Of a stretch of 64,000 nt of DNA, positions 43,534 to 51,647 are shown in pieces. Each line of letters starts with the position of its first letter. The first letter of the stretch is position 1. The notes beneath the pieces are model-generated. The model was not told where the DNA came from. It saw only the letters and a program-made list of their open reading frames with translations, and did not search any database. Source of the DNA: Paracoccus fistulariae (GTDB lineage: Bacteria; Pseudomonadota; Alphaproteobacteria; Rhodobacterales; Rhodobacteraceae); NCBI RefSeq assembly GCF_028553785.1, contig NZ_CP067136.1, positions 2,018,001 through 2,082,000 of the forward strand, in the 5' to 3' direction. Position numbers and translations under genes: made by a program.

Positions 43534-44508
43534 TCAGCGCTTCTTGAAGGACTCGGCCGCGACGGCCAGCGCGATGACGACGCCGATCACCACCGCCTGC
43601 GTAAAGGGCGACACGCCCAGCAGGTTCAGCCCGTTGCGCAGGACGCCGATGATCAGAACCCCGATGATCGTCCCGACAATGCCGCCCTGCCCGCCGGAAA
43701 GAGAGGTTCCGCCGATGACCACCGCCGCGATCGTGTCCAGCTCATAGGTAAATCCCGCGGTCGGCTGCACTGCATCCAGCCGCATCGCCAGCACGATCCC
43801 CGCCAGCCCTGCCAAGAGCCCCGAAACAAGGTAAACCCCGACCGTGAACAGCTTGACGTTGATGCCCGCAAGGCGCGCCACCTCGGGGTTGCCGCCGATG
43901 GCGTAGAGGCTGCGGCCGCCGCTGGTATAGCGCAGGAAGATCCAGCCGATGGCAAAGACCACCAGCATCACCGCGACGGTGACGGTCAGGAAACCGCCAT
44001 AGCGGGTAAAGGACAGCATGCTGAACCAGGCCGGAAAGCCCACGATCTGCTGGCCGTCGGTGATCATATTGGCCAGACCGCGCGCAATCGACATCATCGC
44101 CAATGTCGAGATGAAGGCGGGCACCGCAAATGTCGTGGTCAGCAGACCGGACAAGGCGCCGGAAAAGGCCGCCACGGCCAGCGCCGCCAGAATTGCCAGC
44201 GGCAGCGGCAGCCCGACGCTATTGGCCAGATAGCCCATCACCATCATCGCCAGCGCCAGGATCGACCCGACCGACAGGTCGATCCCGCCGATCAGGATCA
44301 CGAAGGTCATGCCGACCGCCATGATCCCCAGCACCGTGATCTGGTCCAGAACGTTCAGCAGGTTTCTGGCCGTCATGAAGGAATCGGTCGCGAATGACAG
44401 GAAGATGCAAAGCAACAGCAGGCCGATCAGCGGACCGGTCGCGCCACTTAGCGAAAGCAGATCGGAAATCCGGGATTTCCGGGCGGCGGGAGACTGCGTT
44501 GCGGTCAT
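43534..44508 (-). CDS. Sugar ABC transporter permease (CUT2, RbsC-like)
   Basis: A 324-residue permease with about nine membrane segments. Markers are TARNLLNVLDQITVLGIMAV, GMTFVILIGGIDLSVGSILA, FAVPAFISTLAMMSIARGLA, YAIGGNPEVARLAGINVKLF (coupling loop) and VVIGGTSLSGGQGGIVGTII. It is the first gene of the operon. GAGGAGG lies 6 bases before the ATG at 44508. The frame stays open upstream but crosses an AT-rich regulatory region, so 44508 is chosen. Confidence 0.9.
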   Translation of the reverse strand: MTATQSPAARKSRISDLLSLSGATGPLIGLLLLCIFLSFATDSFMTARNLLNVLDQITVLGIMAVGMTFVILIGGIDLSVGSILALAMMVMGYLANSVGLPLPLAILAALAVAAFSGALSGLLTTTFAVPAFISTLAMMSIARGLANMITDGQQIVGFPAWFSMLSFTRYGGFLTVTVAVMLVVFAIGWIFLRYTSGGRSLYAIGGNPEVARLAGINVKLFTVGVYLVSGLLAGLAGIVLAMRLDAVQPTAGFTYELDTIAAVVIGGTSLSGGQGGIVGTIIGVLIIGVLRNGLNLLGVSPFTQAVVIGVVIALAVAAESFKKR

Positions 44509-44524
44509 CTGGCCCTCCTCAATC

Positions 44525-44537
44525 GCATAATTATTCA
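44525..44537 (-). promoter_or_regulatory. Operator-like motif upstream of the sugar permease gene
   Basis: On the minus strand this reads TGAATAATTATGC, 16 bases before the permease ATG. The identical 13 bases occur at 47938-47950, 19 bases before the SorC-type regulator start, where they form the centre of a long palindrome. The proposed role is binding of that regulator or shared promoter function. Confidence 0.55.
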
Positions 44538-44633
44538 TATGTGATGTAAAATCCATAACCTGCGATGCGTCACCCGTCAAGCATCGCGTTACAGCTCGGC
44601 AAATTAAATTTCCAGTGCCCCGGCAGGCACAAC

Positions 44634-44662
44634 TTGACAGGGGCTCTAATGGTATATTTACT
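44634..44662 (+). promoter_or_regulatory. Predicted promoter of the transketolase-kinase genes
   Basis: TTGACA (44634-44639) and TTTACT (44657-44662) are 17 bases apart. The operator-like sequence AGAATATTTATCC (44669-44681) follows near the predicted start site, matching TGAATAATTATGC at 10 of 13 positions. Confidence 0.45.
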
Positions 44663-44668
44663 GTTATC

Positions 44669-44681
44669 AGAATATTTATCC
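44669..44681 (+). promoter_or_regulatory. Weaker third copy of the operator-like motif
   Basis: AGAATATTTATCC shares 10 of 13 positions with the exact motif at 44525-44537 and 47938-47950. It has the same orientation relative to the downstream gene and lies 10 bases before the transketolase start. Confidence 0.35.
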
Positions 44682-44691
44682 AGAGGACATC

Positions 44692-45513
44692 ATGGAACCA
44701 CAGGAACTCCGCGCTGTCGCCAACCGCATCCGGCGCCGTGATCTTCAGGCCGTCTACGAAGCAGGTGCCGGGCATATCGGCGGCGAAATGTCAGTGACCG
44801 ACCTGCTGACCGCGCTTTATTTCCACACCATGTCCATCGATCCGCAGGCCCCGATGGATCCTGACCGGGACCGGCTGGTTCTCAGCAAAGGGCACACCGC
44901 GCTGGCGCTGTATGTCGTGCTGTCCGAAAAAGGGTTCATCCCGAAGGAAGAGATTTCGACCTTTCTCAGGCCGAATTCGCGCCTGAACGGCCACCCGAAT
45001 CGGGTCAAGGTGCCCGGTGTCGAAACCAATACCGGCCCGCTGGGTCACGGCCTGCCGGTCGGGGTTGGCATGGCGACAGGCGCCAAGCTGGACGGCGCGG
45101 CATGGCGCACCTTCGTCATTACCGGCGATGGCGAGATGCAAGAGGGCTCTAACTGGGAAGCGATCATGGCAGCGGCGCAGTTCAAGCTGGATAACCTGAC
45201 CCTGATCATCGACCATAACCGTCTGCAACAGGGTGCCCGGCTGGCCGAAACCAACGATCTGGCCCCGCTGCGCCCCAAGCTGGAGGCCTTTGGCTGGGCA
45301 GTCGATGAGATCGACGGACACGATATGGCGCAGATCTGTCACGCACTGTCGCCGCAGACGGTGGTGGCGGGCAGGCCGAAATGCATCGTCGCCCATACCA
45401 ACAAGGGTCAGGGCATTTCCTTCATGACCGACAATGTCGCCTGGCATCACAAGGTGCCGAATGAAGAACAGTATAAACAGGCCATGGCCGAGCTGGAGGA
45501 GGCCGCAGGATGA
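44692..45513 (+). CDS. Transketolase-like protein, N-terminal (thiamine-binding) subunit
   Basis: A 273-residue subunit that binds thiamine diphosphate. Motifs: AGAGHIGGEMSVTDLLTALY, GHTALALYVVLSEKGF, GHPNRVKVPGVETNTGPLGH and the ThDP motif TGDGEMQEGSNWEAIMAAAQ, then IIDHNRLQQGARLAETNDLA. Transketolases are often split in catabolic clusters; the partner follows with a 4-bp overlap. With an FGGY kinase and SDRs beside it, a substrate other than the pentose-phosphate set is likely. Apulose-4-phosphate transketolase (AptA/AptB) is one described precedent for this arrangement, but assignment is not possible from reading alone. Confidence 0.87.
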   Translation: MEPQELRAVANRIRRRDLQAVYEAGAGHIGGEMSVTDLLTALYFHTMSIDPQAPMDPDRDRLVLSKGHTALALYVVLSEKGFIPKEEISTFLRPNSRLNGHPNRVKVPGVETNTGPLGHGLPVGVGMATGAKLDGAAWRTFVITGDGEMQEGSNWEAIMAAAQFKLDNLTLIIDHNRLQQGARLAETNDLAPLRPKLEAFGWAVDEIDGHDMAQICHALSPQTVVAGRPKCIVAHTNKGQGISFMTDNVAWHHKVPNEEQYKQAMAELEEAAG

Positions 45514-46469
45514 ATATGCCCTTCGAAACCGCAAAACTGCATGATTGCCGCGATGCCTTTACCGCCATGCTGGAAGATCTGGCGGCGGAAAACCACGCCA
45601 TCGTCGCCGTCTGCAACGATTCGGTCGGCTCGTCCAAGCTGGGCGGATTTCGCGATAAATTTCCGCAACGGCTGATCAATGTCGGGATTGCGGAACAGAA
45701 TATGGTCGGCGTCGGCGCGGGGCTTGCCAATAGCGGCAAGATCCCCTTCGTCTGCGCGGCCTCGCCCTTTCTGACGGGCCGGGCTCTGGAACAGATCAAG
45801 GCGGATGTCGCCTATTCACAGACCAATGTGAAACTTGTCGGCATCAGTTCCGGCATGGCCTATGGCGAACTTGGCCCGACCCACCATTCGATCGAGGATT
45901 TCGCCTGGATCCGGGCGCTGCCGAATGTGCCGGTCATCGCACCTGCGGACCGGATCGAAACGGCGGCGGCGGTGAAATGGGCGGCGGAACATGACGGCGG
46001 CTGCTTTTTGCGCCTCAGCCGCGTGGGCGTACCCGACCTGCTGCCCGAAGATCATGTCTTCGAACTGGGCAAGGCCAATATCCTGCGCGACGGGGATGAT
46101 GTCACCCTCATCGCCAATGGCGTCCTCAGCCATCGCGCCATGATCGCGGCCAGCCTGCTGGAACAGCGCGGGATTCAGGCCCGGGTGCTGAATATGGCCA
46201 GTGTCCGCCCGATCGACCAGGACGCCATCCTGACCGCCGCCCGCGACACCGGCGCCATCCTGACCTGCGAGGAACATACCACCTTCGGCGGGCTGGGCAG
46301 CGCCGTGGCCGAGGTGATCGTCGATCACCACCCGGTGCCGATGACCCGGCTTGGCGTTCCGGGTGTCTTTGCGCATACAGCCTCGGCCAATGCCCTGCTG
46401 GACGATTTTGGCATGTCGCCGGACGCCATTGCGGACAGCGCGGCGGAATTGCTGACAAGAAAGGGATAG
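45510..46469 (+). CDS. Transketolase-like protein, C-terminal (pyrimidine-binding) subunit
   Basis: A 319-residue partner subunit. It has NVGIAEQNMVGVGAGLANSG (catalytic Glu region), FVCAASPFLTGRALEQIKAD, VGISSGMAYGELGPTHHSIE and DFAWIRALPNVPVIAPADRI. The transketolase C domain ends with ILTCEEHTTFGGLGSAVAEV. The order matches the second half of classical transketolase. Its start overlaps the N subunit gene by 4 bp, ensuring equal synthesis. The kinase gene begins 4 bp after its stop. Confidence 0.87.
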   Translation: MNMPFETAKLHDCRDAFTAMLEDLAAENHAIVAVCNDSVGSSKLGGFRDKFPQRLINVGIAEQNMVGVGAGLANSGKIPFVCAASPFLTGRALEQIKADVAYSQTNVKLVGISSGMAYGELGPTHHSIEDFAWIRALPNVPVIAPADRIETAAAVKWAAEHDGGCFLRLSRVGVPDLLPEDHVFELGKANILRDGDDVTLIANGVLSHRAMIAASLLEQRGIQARVLNMASVRPIDQDAILTAARDTGAILTCEEHTTFGGLGSAVAEVIVDHHPVPMTRLGVPGVFAHTASANALLDDFGMSPDAIADSAAELLTRKG

Positions 46470-46473
46470 GATC

Positions 46474-47937
46474 ATGGCGCAGCAGGCTGTTCTGGCGATC
46501 GATGAAGGCACGACCAATTCCAAGGCCGTGCTGCTGTCGCAATCGGGCAGCATCATCGCCAGCGGCTCTGCGCCCGTCCCCATCCAGCATCCCCAACCCG
46601 GCTGGGTGCAGCAGGATGCGATGGAGATCTGGGACGCGACCCTGCAGGCGGTGAAAGCCTGTCTGGCGCACGCCCCGGACAGTCGCATCGTCGCGCTTGG
46701 CATTTCCAACCAGCGCGAATCCGTCCTGATCTGGGACCGCCGCAGCGGCGCGCCGCTTGGCCCGGTCATCACCTGGCAATGCCGCCGCACCGCCCCCGCC
46801 TGCGAGGCGCTGCGGCATGCAGGGCATGAGCCAGAGGTGATCGCACGGACCGGCCTGCCGCTGGATCCGCTGTTTCCGCCGACCAAGGCCGCCTGGCTGC
46901 TGGAACATTACGGGGATTCTCAGCGCGATATCTGCATCGGCACCGTGGATAGCTGGCTGATCTGGAAATTCTCGGGCGGCAGGGTACACGCCACCGACCG
47001 GTCCAACGCGGCACGCACGCAGCTGTTCAATCTGGCCCAGAACCGCTGGGATCACCAGCTTTGCAGCCTGTTCGGCATCGACCCGTCCATGCTGCCGCAG
47101 GTGCAGGATTCCGCCCATGTCTTTGGGACCACCCGAGGCGTCGAGGGCATCCCTGACGGCATCCCGATCGCCTCGGCCATCGGTGATTCCCATGCCGCGC
47201 TGTTCGGTCATGGCGCGTTTGACAAAGGCGACGGCAAGATCACCTTCGGCACCGGCTCTTCGGTGATGACGACCATTCCCGAATTCATCGTTCCGCCTGC
47301 GGGCATCACGACCACCATCGCCTGGTCGCTGAACGGTCAGCCGGTCTATGCCTTCGAAGGCAATATTCTGGTCAGCGCCTCGATCCTGCCCTGGACGGCC
47401 AGATTGCTGGGCCTGTCCGATGTCGACGATCTGCTGCGGCTGGCGCAGACGGTGGATGATAGCGGGGGTGTCTCGCTGGTGCCTGCCCATGTCGGGCTTG
47501 GCGCGCCGCATTGGGCGGCCGAGGCGCGCGGCCTGATCTGCGGACTGTCCTTTGGCGCCACCCCCGCGCATATCGCGCGCGCCTCGGCCGAAAGCATGGC
47601 GCTTCAGGTTCAGGACGTCTTTGCCATCATGCAGCGCATCGCCAAGGGCATTGGCCGGTTGTTCGTCGATGGTGGTCCAAGCAGGAATCGATATCTGATG
47701 CAGATGGTATCGGACTATCTGGATCACCCGGTGATCCCCTGCCGGAACAGCGAGGCCTCGGCCATCGGCGCCGCGCATCTGGCCGGGCTGGCGACAGGTT
47801 TCTGGCCCGATCTGGATGCGATTGCATCGCTGGCCAATCACGACGCGCCACTGAAGCCGTCCATGCCCCCGGCGCAACGGGATGCCAACCTGACCGCATG
47901 GAGGAAGGCGATTGCCCGCACCGTGGCGCAAGTGTAG
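46474..47937 (+). CDS. FGGY-family carbohydrate kinase
   Basis: A 487-residue kinase. The ATP-binding loop is VLAIDEGTTNSKAVLLSQSG. GLSNQR-type and WQCRRTAPACEAL segments resemble glycerol kinase, and the FGGY core has AIGDSHAALFGHGAFDKGDG, KITFGTGSSVMTTIPEF and FVDGGPSRNRYLMQMVSDYL. It would phosphorylate the ketose or polyol that the transketolase then uses. Glycerol kinase, erythritol-kinase or apulose-kinase type activity are all possible; neighbourhood argues against plain glycerol kinase. Its stop codon lies inside a palindrome upstream of the regulator gene. Confidence 0.86.
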   Translation: MAQQAVLAIDEGTTNSKAVLLSQSGSIIASGSAPVPIQHPQPGWVQQDAMEIWDATLQAVKACLAHAPDSRIVALGISNQRESVLIWDRRSGAPLGPVITWQCRRTAPACEALRHAGHEPEVIARTGLPLDPLFPPTKAAWLLEHYGDSQRDICIGTVDSWLIWKFSGGRVHATDRSNAARTQLFNLAQNRWDHQLCSLFGIDPSMLPQVQDSAHVFGTTRGVEGIPDGIPIASAIGDSHAALFGHGAFDKGDGKITFGTGSSVMTTIPEFIVPPAGITTTIAWSLNGQPVYAFEGNILVSASILPWTARLLGLSDVDDLLRLAQTVDDSGGVSLVPAHVGLGAPHWAAEARGLICGLSFGATPAHIARASAESMALQVQDVFAIMQRIAKGIGRLFVDGGPSRNRYLMQMVSDYLDHPVIPCRNSEASAIGAAHLAGLATGFWPDLDAIASLANHDAPLKPSMPPAQRDANLTAWRKAIARTVAQV

Positions 47938-47957
47938 TGAATAATTATGCACTACAC
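47932..47957. promoter_or_regulatory. 26-bp palindromic operator before the SorC-type regulator gene
   Basis: Arms GTGTAGTG (47932-47939) and CACTACAC (47950-47957) are perfect complements. The centre ATAATTAT is itself a palindrome, leaving only one mismatched pair over 26 bp. It overlaps the kinase stop codon and ends 12 bp before the regulator ATG, placing it ideally for autoregulation. The core TGAATAATTATGC is repeated exactly before the permease gene. Confidence 0.65.
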
Positions 47958-47969
47958 AGGGGCGGGGCC

Positions 47970-48923
47970 ATGGCTCGATTGAATGAACTCAGAATGATCG
48001 CACGCGTCGCACAGATGTATCATGTGGAAGGACAAAGACAGGCCGATATCGCCGGGCATTTGCGCATTTCGCAGGCCACGGTGTCGCGCATGCTGAAACG
48101 CGCGCAGGAAGAAGAGATCGTGCGCACCACCGTCGTCTCTCCCTCTGGCACCTATACCGAATTGGAGGCAGAGCTGCGGGCGACATTCGACCTGCCCGAG
48201 GCGATCATCGTCGAATGTACCGAAGATCGCGACAGCGCCATCATGGCCCGGATCGGTGAGGCCGCCGCCCATTTCCTTGAAGCCACGTTGCAAAGCGGCG
48301 AGATCATCGGCGTTTCCAGCTGGTCGGAAACCATCCTGCGCATGGTCGATAACATCCACCCAATGAAGAACGGCAAGGCACGCTGCGTCGTGCAGACGCT
48401 GGGCGGGATGGGCGATCCGACGGTGCAGATCCATGCCAACCAGCTGACGACCCGGCTTGCCAAGCTGACCGGCGCCGAAGCGCATCTGCTAAGCGCGCCG
48501 GGCGTGGCGCAATCGCGCGAGGCCAAGCTGGTTCTGCTGGGCGACACCTATGTCCGCGAAACCATGGATCTGTTCGGCAAGGTCACCCTGTCCATCGTCG
48601 GCATCGGCGCGATGGAGCCATCTGCCATGCTGGCCCGCAGCGGCAATGTGTTTTCGTCCCGCGAACTGGCCGATATCGCCGAGGCGGGCGGCGTCGGCGA
48701 TATGAGCCTGCGCTTTTTCGATGAAAACGGCCGCTTCGTGAAAACGCCGCTGGATGATCGCGTGATCGGGATGACGCTGGAGGAAATGTCCCATGTTGAC
48801 CGTGTCATTGCGCTGGCGGGCGGCCAGTCAAAGACCGCTGCCATTCGCGGGGCATTGCGCACCGGGGTGATCGACCTGCTGATCACCGACAGATTCACCG
48901 CCGAACGGCTGGTATCAACCTAG
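47970..48923 (+). CDS. SorC/DeoR-type sugar-binding transcriptional regulator
   Basis: A 317-residue regulator. An N-terminal helix-turn-helix (RMIARVAQMYHVEGQRQADI and HLRISQATVSRMLKRAQEEE) is followed by a sugar-phosphate-binding domain with ARIGEAAAHFLEATLQSGEI, VSSWSETILRMV, VVQTLGGMGDPTVQIHANQL and VDRVIALAGGQSKTAAIRGA. These are hallmarks of the SorC family, whose effector is usually a phosphorylated sugar made by the adjacent kinase. The ATG at 47970 is chosen because the HTH starts there; upstream frame is kinase shadow. The likely operator is described at 47932-47957. Confidence 0.9.
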   Translation: MARLNELRMIARVAQMYHVEGQRQADIAGHLRISQATVSRMLKRAQEEEIVRTTVVSPSGTYTELEAELRATFDLPEAIIVECTEDRDSAIMARIGEAAAHFLEATLQSGEIIGVSSWSETILRMVDNIHPMKNGKARCVVQTLGGMGDPTVQIHANQLTTRLAKLTGAEAHLLSAPGVAQSREAKLVLLGDTYVRETMDLFGKVTLSIVGIGAMEPSAMLARSGNVFSSRELADIAEAGGVGDMSLRFFDENGRFVKTPLDDRVIGMTLEEMSHVDRVIALAGGQSKTAAIRGALRTGVIDLLITDRFTAERLVST

Positions 48924-48950
48924 ATCCGCACATACGCAAAAGGAAACGTC

Positions 48951-49736
48951 ATGGACAAGCGCTTTACCGGAAAGACTGTTGTGATCACAGGCGGCAATAA
49001 GGGGATCGGCTTTGCCATGGCCGAACGCTTTGCCGCCGAGGGCGCCCGGATCGTCATTGCCTCGGTCGAAGATCAGGTCCATGAGGCCGCCGAAAGCCTG
49101 CGCAGCAGCGGGGCAGAGGCGGCGGGCGTTCTTTGCGACGTGACGGATATCGCGCAGGTCCGGGCGCTGTATGATGTCGCCAGCGACCGCTTTGGCGGCG
49201 TCGATATCTCCATCCAGAACGCCGGCATCATCACCATCGCCAAGGTCGAGGATCTGACGCAGGCCGAATGGGACGCCACGATGTCGGTCAACACCAAGGG
49301 CGTCTTCCTGTGCTGCCAAGAGGCCATCCGCCGGATGCGCGCGCAGGGCCGGGGCGGAAAGCTGATCAATACCGCCTCCGGGCAGGCCCGCGACGGGTTC
49401 ATCTACACGCCGCATTATGCGGCCTCGAAATTCGGGGTGATGGGCCTGACCCAAAGCCTTGCGAAAGAGGTGGCCCTGGATGGCATCACCGTGAACGCCA
49501 TCTGCCCGGGCATCATCAGGACCGAAATGTGGGATTATAACGACCGGGTCTGGGGCCGGATGCTGGGCGATTACGGTCCGGGCGAATTGATGGAAAGCTG
49601 GGTCCAGAACATCCCGATGAAACGCGCGGGTGAAGGAAAGGATGTCGCGGGGCTTGTCGCCTTTCTGGCCAGTCAGGATGCGGATTACATCACCGGCCAG
49701 ACGATCAATGTGGATGGGGGGCTGATCATGTCTTAA
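48951..49736 (+). CDS. SDR family oxidoreductase
   Basis: A 261-residue short-chain dehydrogenase with VVITGGNKGIGFAMAERFAA (cofactor loop), IQNAGIITIAKVEDLTQAEW and TASGQARDGFIYTPHYAASK (catalytic Ser/Tyr/Lys). ICPGIIRTEMWDYNDRVWGR lies in the substrate loop, which is larger than in fatty-acid reductases and typical of polyol dehydrogenases. It ends GQTINVDGGLIMS. AAAGGAAA lies upstream and it follows the regulator by 27 bp. It probably works in the same sugar or polyol pathway as the transketolase and kinase; substrate unknown. Confidence 0.84.
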   Translation: MDKRFTGKTVVITGGNKGIGFAMAERFAAEGARIVIASVEDQVHEAAESLRSSGAEAAGVLCDVTDIAQVRALYDVASDRFGGVDISIQNAGIITIAKVEDLTQAEWDATMSVNTKGVFLCCQEAIRRMRAQGRGGKLINTASGQARDGFIYTPHYAASKFGVMGLTQSLAKEVALDGITVNAICPGIIRTEMWDYNDRVWGRMLGDYGPGELMESWVQNIPMKRAGEGKDVAGLVAFLASQDADYITGQTINVDGGLIMS

Positions 49737-49788
49737 GGCTTCGGCAGGCCGGTGCCGTCACGGCGGCGTCACGCCGCGCAGCCCATAG

Positions 49789-49827
49789 AAAAAGGCACCA
49801 CCGGACAAGCCGAGGGTGCCCCTTTTT
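49789..49827. terminator. Bidirectional terminator between the SDR and phasin genes
   Basis: AAAAAGGCACC pairs with GGTGCC-CC-TTTTT leaving two unpaired C. T tracts lie on the 3' side on both strands, so it can stop transcription from the converging SDR and phasin genes. Confidence 0.75.
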
Positions 49828-49844
49828 CATCGCGGTCAGGCTAA

Positions 49845-50270
49845 TCAGGCCGCGGTTTTCTTTTCAGGCAGATAGGCCGACACGACCTCCTGGATCGGGG
49901 CATAGGCTTCTTTCGCCTTGGTCTGCGCCAGGTCCAGAACTTCACGCGTATTGGCGGCGTTCTGTTCGATGCGGTCATGGGCGTGGGCGACGTGCAGGTC
50001 GAACAGCTCGCTCATGCTGGAGGCCTGGAAGCTTTGGCGGCCCAGCTTGGCATAGCTTTTCGCGGCTTCGCCAACATAGCCCAGCAGCGTCTTGTCAACG
50101 GCGATCACGCCTTCCAGCGCGGTGCGGGTGCCGGTGGTCAGCGCCGAGAACAGGCCGCTGACAGCCTTGCCGGTTTCGGCCACTTTGCCGGTCACTTTTT
50201 CAATTGCTTCGCCGGTCGCTTTGTTTTCGACGACGGTTTCGGCTTGCTTGGTTTCGGTCTTCTTGGTCAT
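49845..50270 (-). CDS. Phasin family protein
   Basis: A 141-residue phasin, a protein that coats polyhydroxyalkanoate granules. The N-terminal 30 residues are Lys/Glu/Thr-rich. The phasin domain follows: GKAVSGLFSALTTGTRTALE, DKTLLGYVGEAAKSYAKLGR and SFQASSMSELFDLHVAHAHD, almost all helical. An in-frame ATG at 50279 sits too close to the AGGAAGG ribosome site, so 50270 is preferred. The PHA synthase, depolymerase and MaoC genes are close by on the same strand. Confidence 0.87.
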   Translation of the reverse strand: MTKKTETKQAETVVENKATGEAIEKVTGKVAETGKAVSGLFSALTTGTRTALEGVIAVDKTLLGYVGEAAKSYAKLGRQSFQASSMSELFDLHVAHAHDRIEQNAANTREVLDLAQTKAKEAYAPIQEVVSAYLPEKKTAA

Positions 50271-50368
50271 GGTTTTCATCCTTCCTCTTTCGCTCATGCC
50301 CAAGAAATAGGATGGAAATGCTGCGCTGCAACATAGAAAATGCTGCGACGCAGCGACACTTTGCGTTT

Positions 50369-51637
50369 TTACAGCACGTAACGCCCGATCAGGAAGAAAA
50401 AACCGCCCAGAAGCGCGCCCAGAACGGATCCGTTGATGCGAATGAACTGCAGGTCGCGGCCCACTTCCGATTCGATCCGGGTGACCAGCGCGTCGCTGTC
50501 CCAGTCGATGATCGTCTGCGCGATGTAGTCCCGCACCGGATCGCGCAGCGCGTCCAGCACGGTCACCAGCGCGGTTTCCAGCCGGCCGGACATCGCTTCG
50601 CGCGCGGCGTCGTTTTCGTCCAGATAGCGCGCGATATCCTGGATCGCATCGGCCATCGCATCCGAGAACCCGTCCGGGTCGCGCGTGGCCTGCCGGTCGA
50701 TCTCTGCCAGCACCGCCTGCATCAGGTCATCGACCGCACGCATGAACCGGTCGGACCCTTCGCGGCCTTTCAGGCTCTCCTCGATCAGCTTCGAGATCAT
50801 GCGATCCTCGCGGAACCGGTCAATGATCTTCGAGACCGAGCGGGCAAAGCCCGCCCGCCGCGGCGAGGACGGATCGCCAAGCTCATCCAGCACCGACAGC
50901 ACGCCGTCGACCAGCAGGGCGGCCATCTGCCGGTCCACCCCCTTGGCGATCCACCAGCGGCTGCGATCCTGAACCAGCCGGACGATCTCGGTACGGTTTT
51001 CGTCGATCGCCTTGCGGACCTGCAGCAGCACGGCGTCCAGCACCTCGCCCTCAAGCGAGCTTTTCAGAAGGGCGGCGACCTGATCCTCCAGTTGTTCCGA
51101 CGCCGCCACCCGACGCAATGTGTCCGAGATCAGCTGCCGCACCGGCGCGGGCACGCCCCGATCCAGTTGCGCCGACAGCAGCATGCGAACCGCCCATGAG
51201 ATCTCGTCCCCGACAATGCGGGCGTTTTCGCGCTGTTTCAGCCAATCGATCACCTTCTGCAGGGGATCGACGGCGCGGATCTGCGCGACAAGCTGACCCG
51301 GAACCATGAAATATTCGTCGATGAAGCGCGCGATATTCCTGGCCGCGCGTTTCTGGTTTGTCGGCAGCAGCGCGGTATGCGGGATGGGCAGGCCCAGCGG
51401 GCGCCGGAACAGCGCCTCGACCGCGAACCAGTCGGCCAGCCCGCCGATCATGCCCGCCTCGGCCATGGCACGGATGAAGAGGATCCAGACCGGCGGATCA
51501 TCGGGGATCGAGGTGGCGATGAACACGACCAGCAAAGCGCACAGAATGCCCGTCGCGGTGCGTCGAACGGATCTGGCATTGTCCGGCGCCTCATTCACGC
51601 GGGCGACCGGCGCGTCAAGGACCCTGGGCTTGCGCAT
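50369..51637 (-). CDS. DUF445 family membrane protein
   Basis: A 422-residue protein with a hydrophobic segment near the N-terminus (TGILCALLVVFIATSIPDDP) and one at the C-terminus (VLGALLGGFFFLIGRYVL), with a long helical part between. The family signature MAEAGMIGGLADWFAVEALF and RRPLGLPIPHTALLPTNQKR is clear. Function is not established. It lies between phasin and the PHA depolymerase gene but may be unrelated to PHA. Confidence 0.85.
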   Translation of the reverse strand: MRKPRVLDAPVARVNEAPDNARSVRRTATGILCALLVVFIATSIPDDPPVWILFIRAMAEAGMIGGLADWFAVEALFRRPLGLPIPHTALLPTNQKRAARNIARFIDEYFMVPGQLVAQIRAVDPLQKVIDWLKQRENARIVGDEISWAVRMLLSAQLDRGVPAPVRQLISDTLRRVAASEQLEDQVAALLKSSLEGEVLDAVLLQVRKAIDENRTEIVRLVQDRSRWWIAKGVDRQMAALLVDGVLSVLDELGDPSSPRRAGFARSVSKIIDRFREDRMISKLIEESLKGREGSDRFMRAVDDLMQAVLAEIDRQATRDPDGFSDAMADAIQDIARYLDENDAAREAMSGRLETALVTVLDALRDPVRDYIAQTIIDWDSDALVTRIESEVGRDLQFIRINGSVLGALLGGFFFLIGRYVL

Positions 51638-51647
51638 GCTCTGGCCC

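Noticed and set aside
41809..44397. An 862-codon plus-strand frame opposite the CUT2 transporter genes
   Set aside because: It crosses three real genes and two intergenic regions and reads as low-complexity shadow with no recognisable motif.
46474..47937. Ordinary glycerol kinase
   Set aside because: Motifs are compatible, but there is no glycerol facilitator or glycerol-3-phosphate dehydrogenase. The kinase is locked between a split transketolase and a SorC regulator, so only the FGGY family call is kept.
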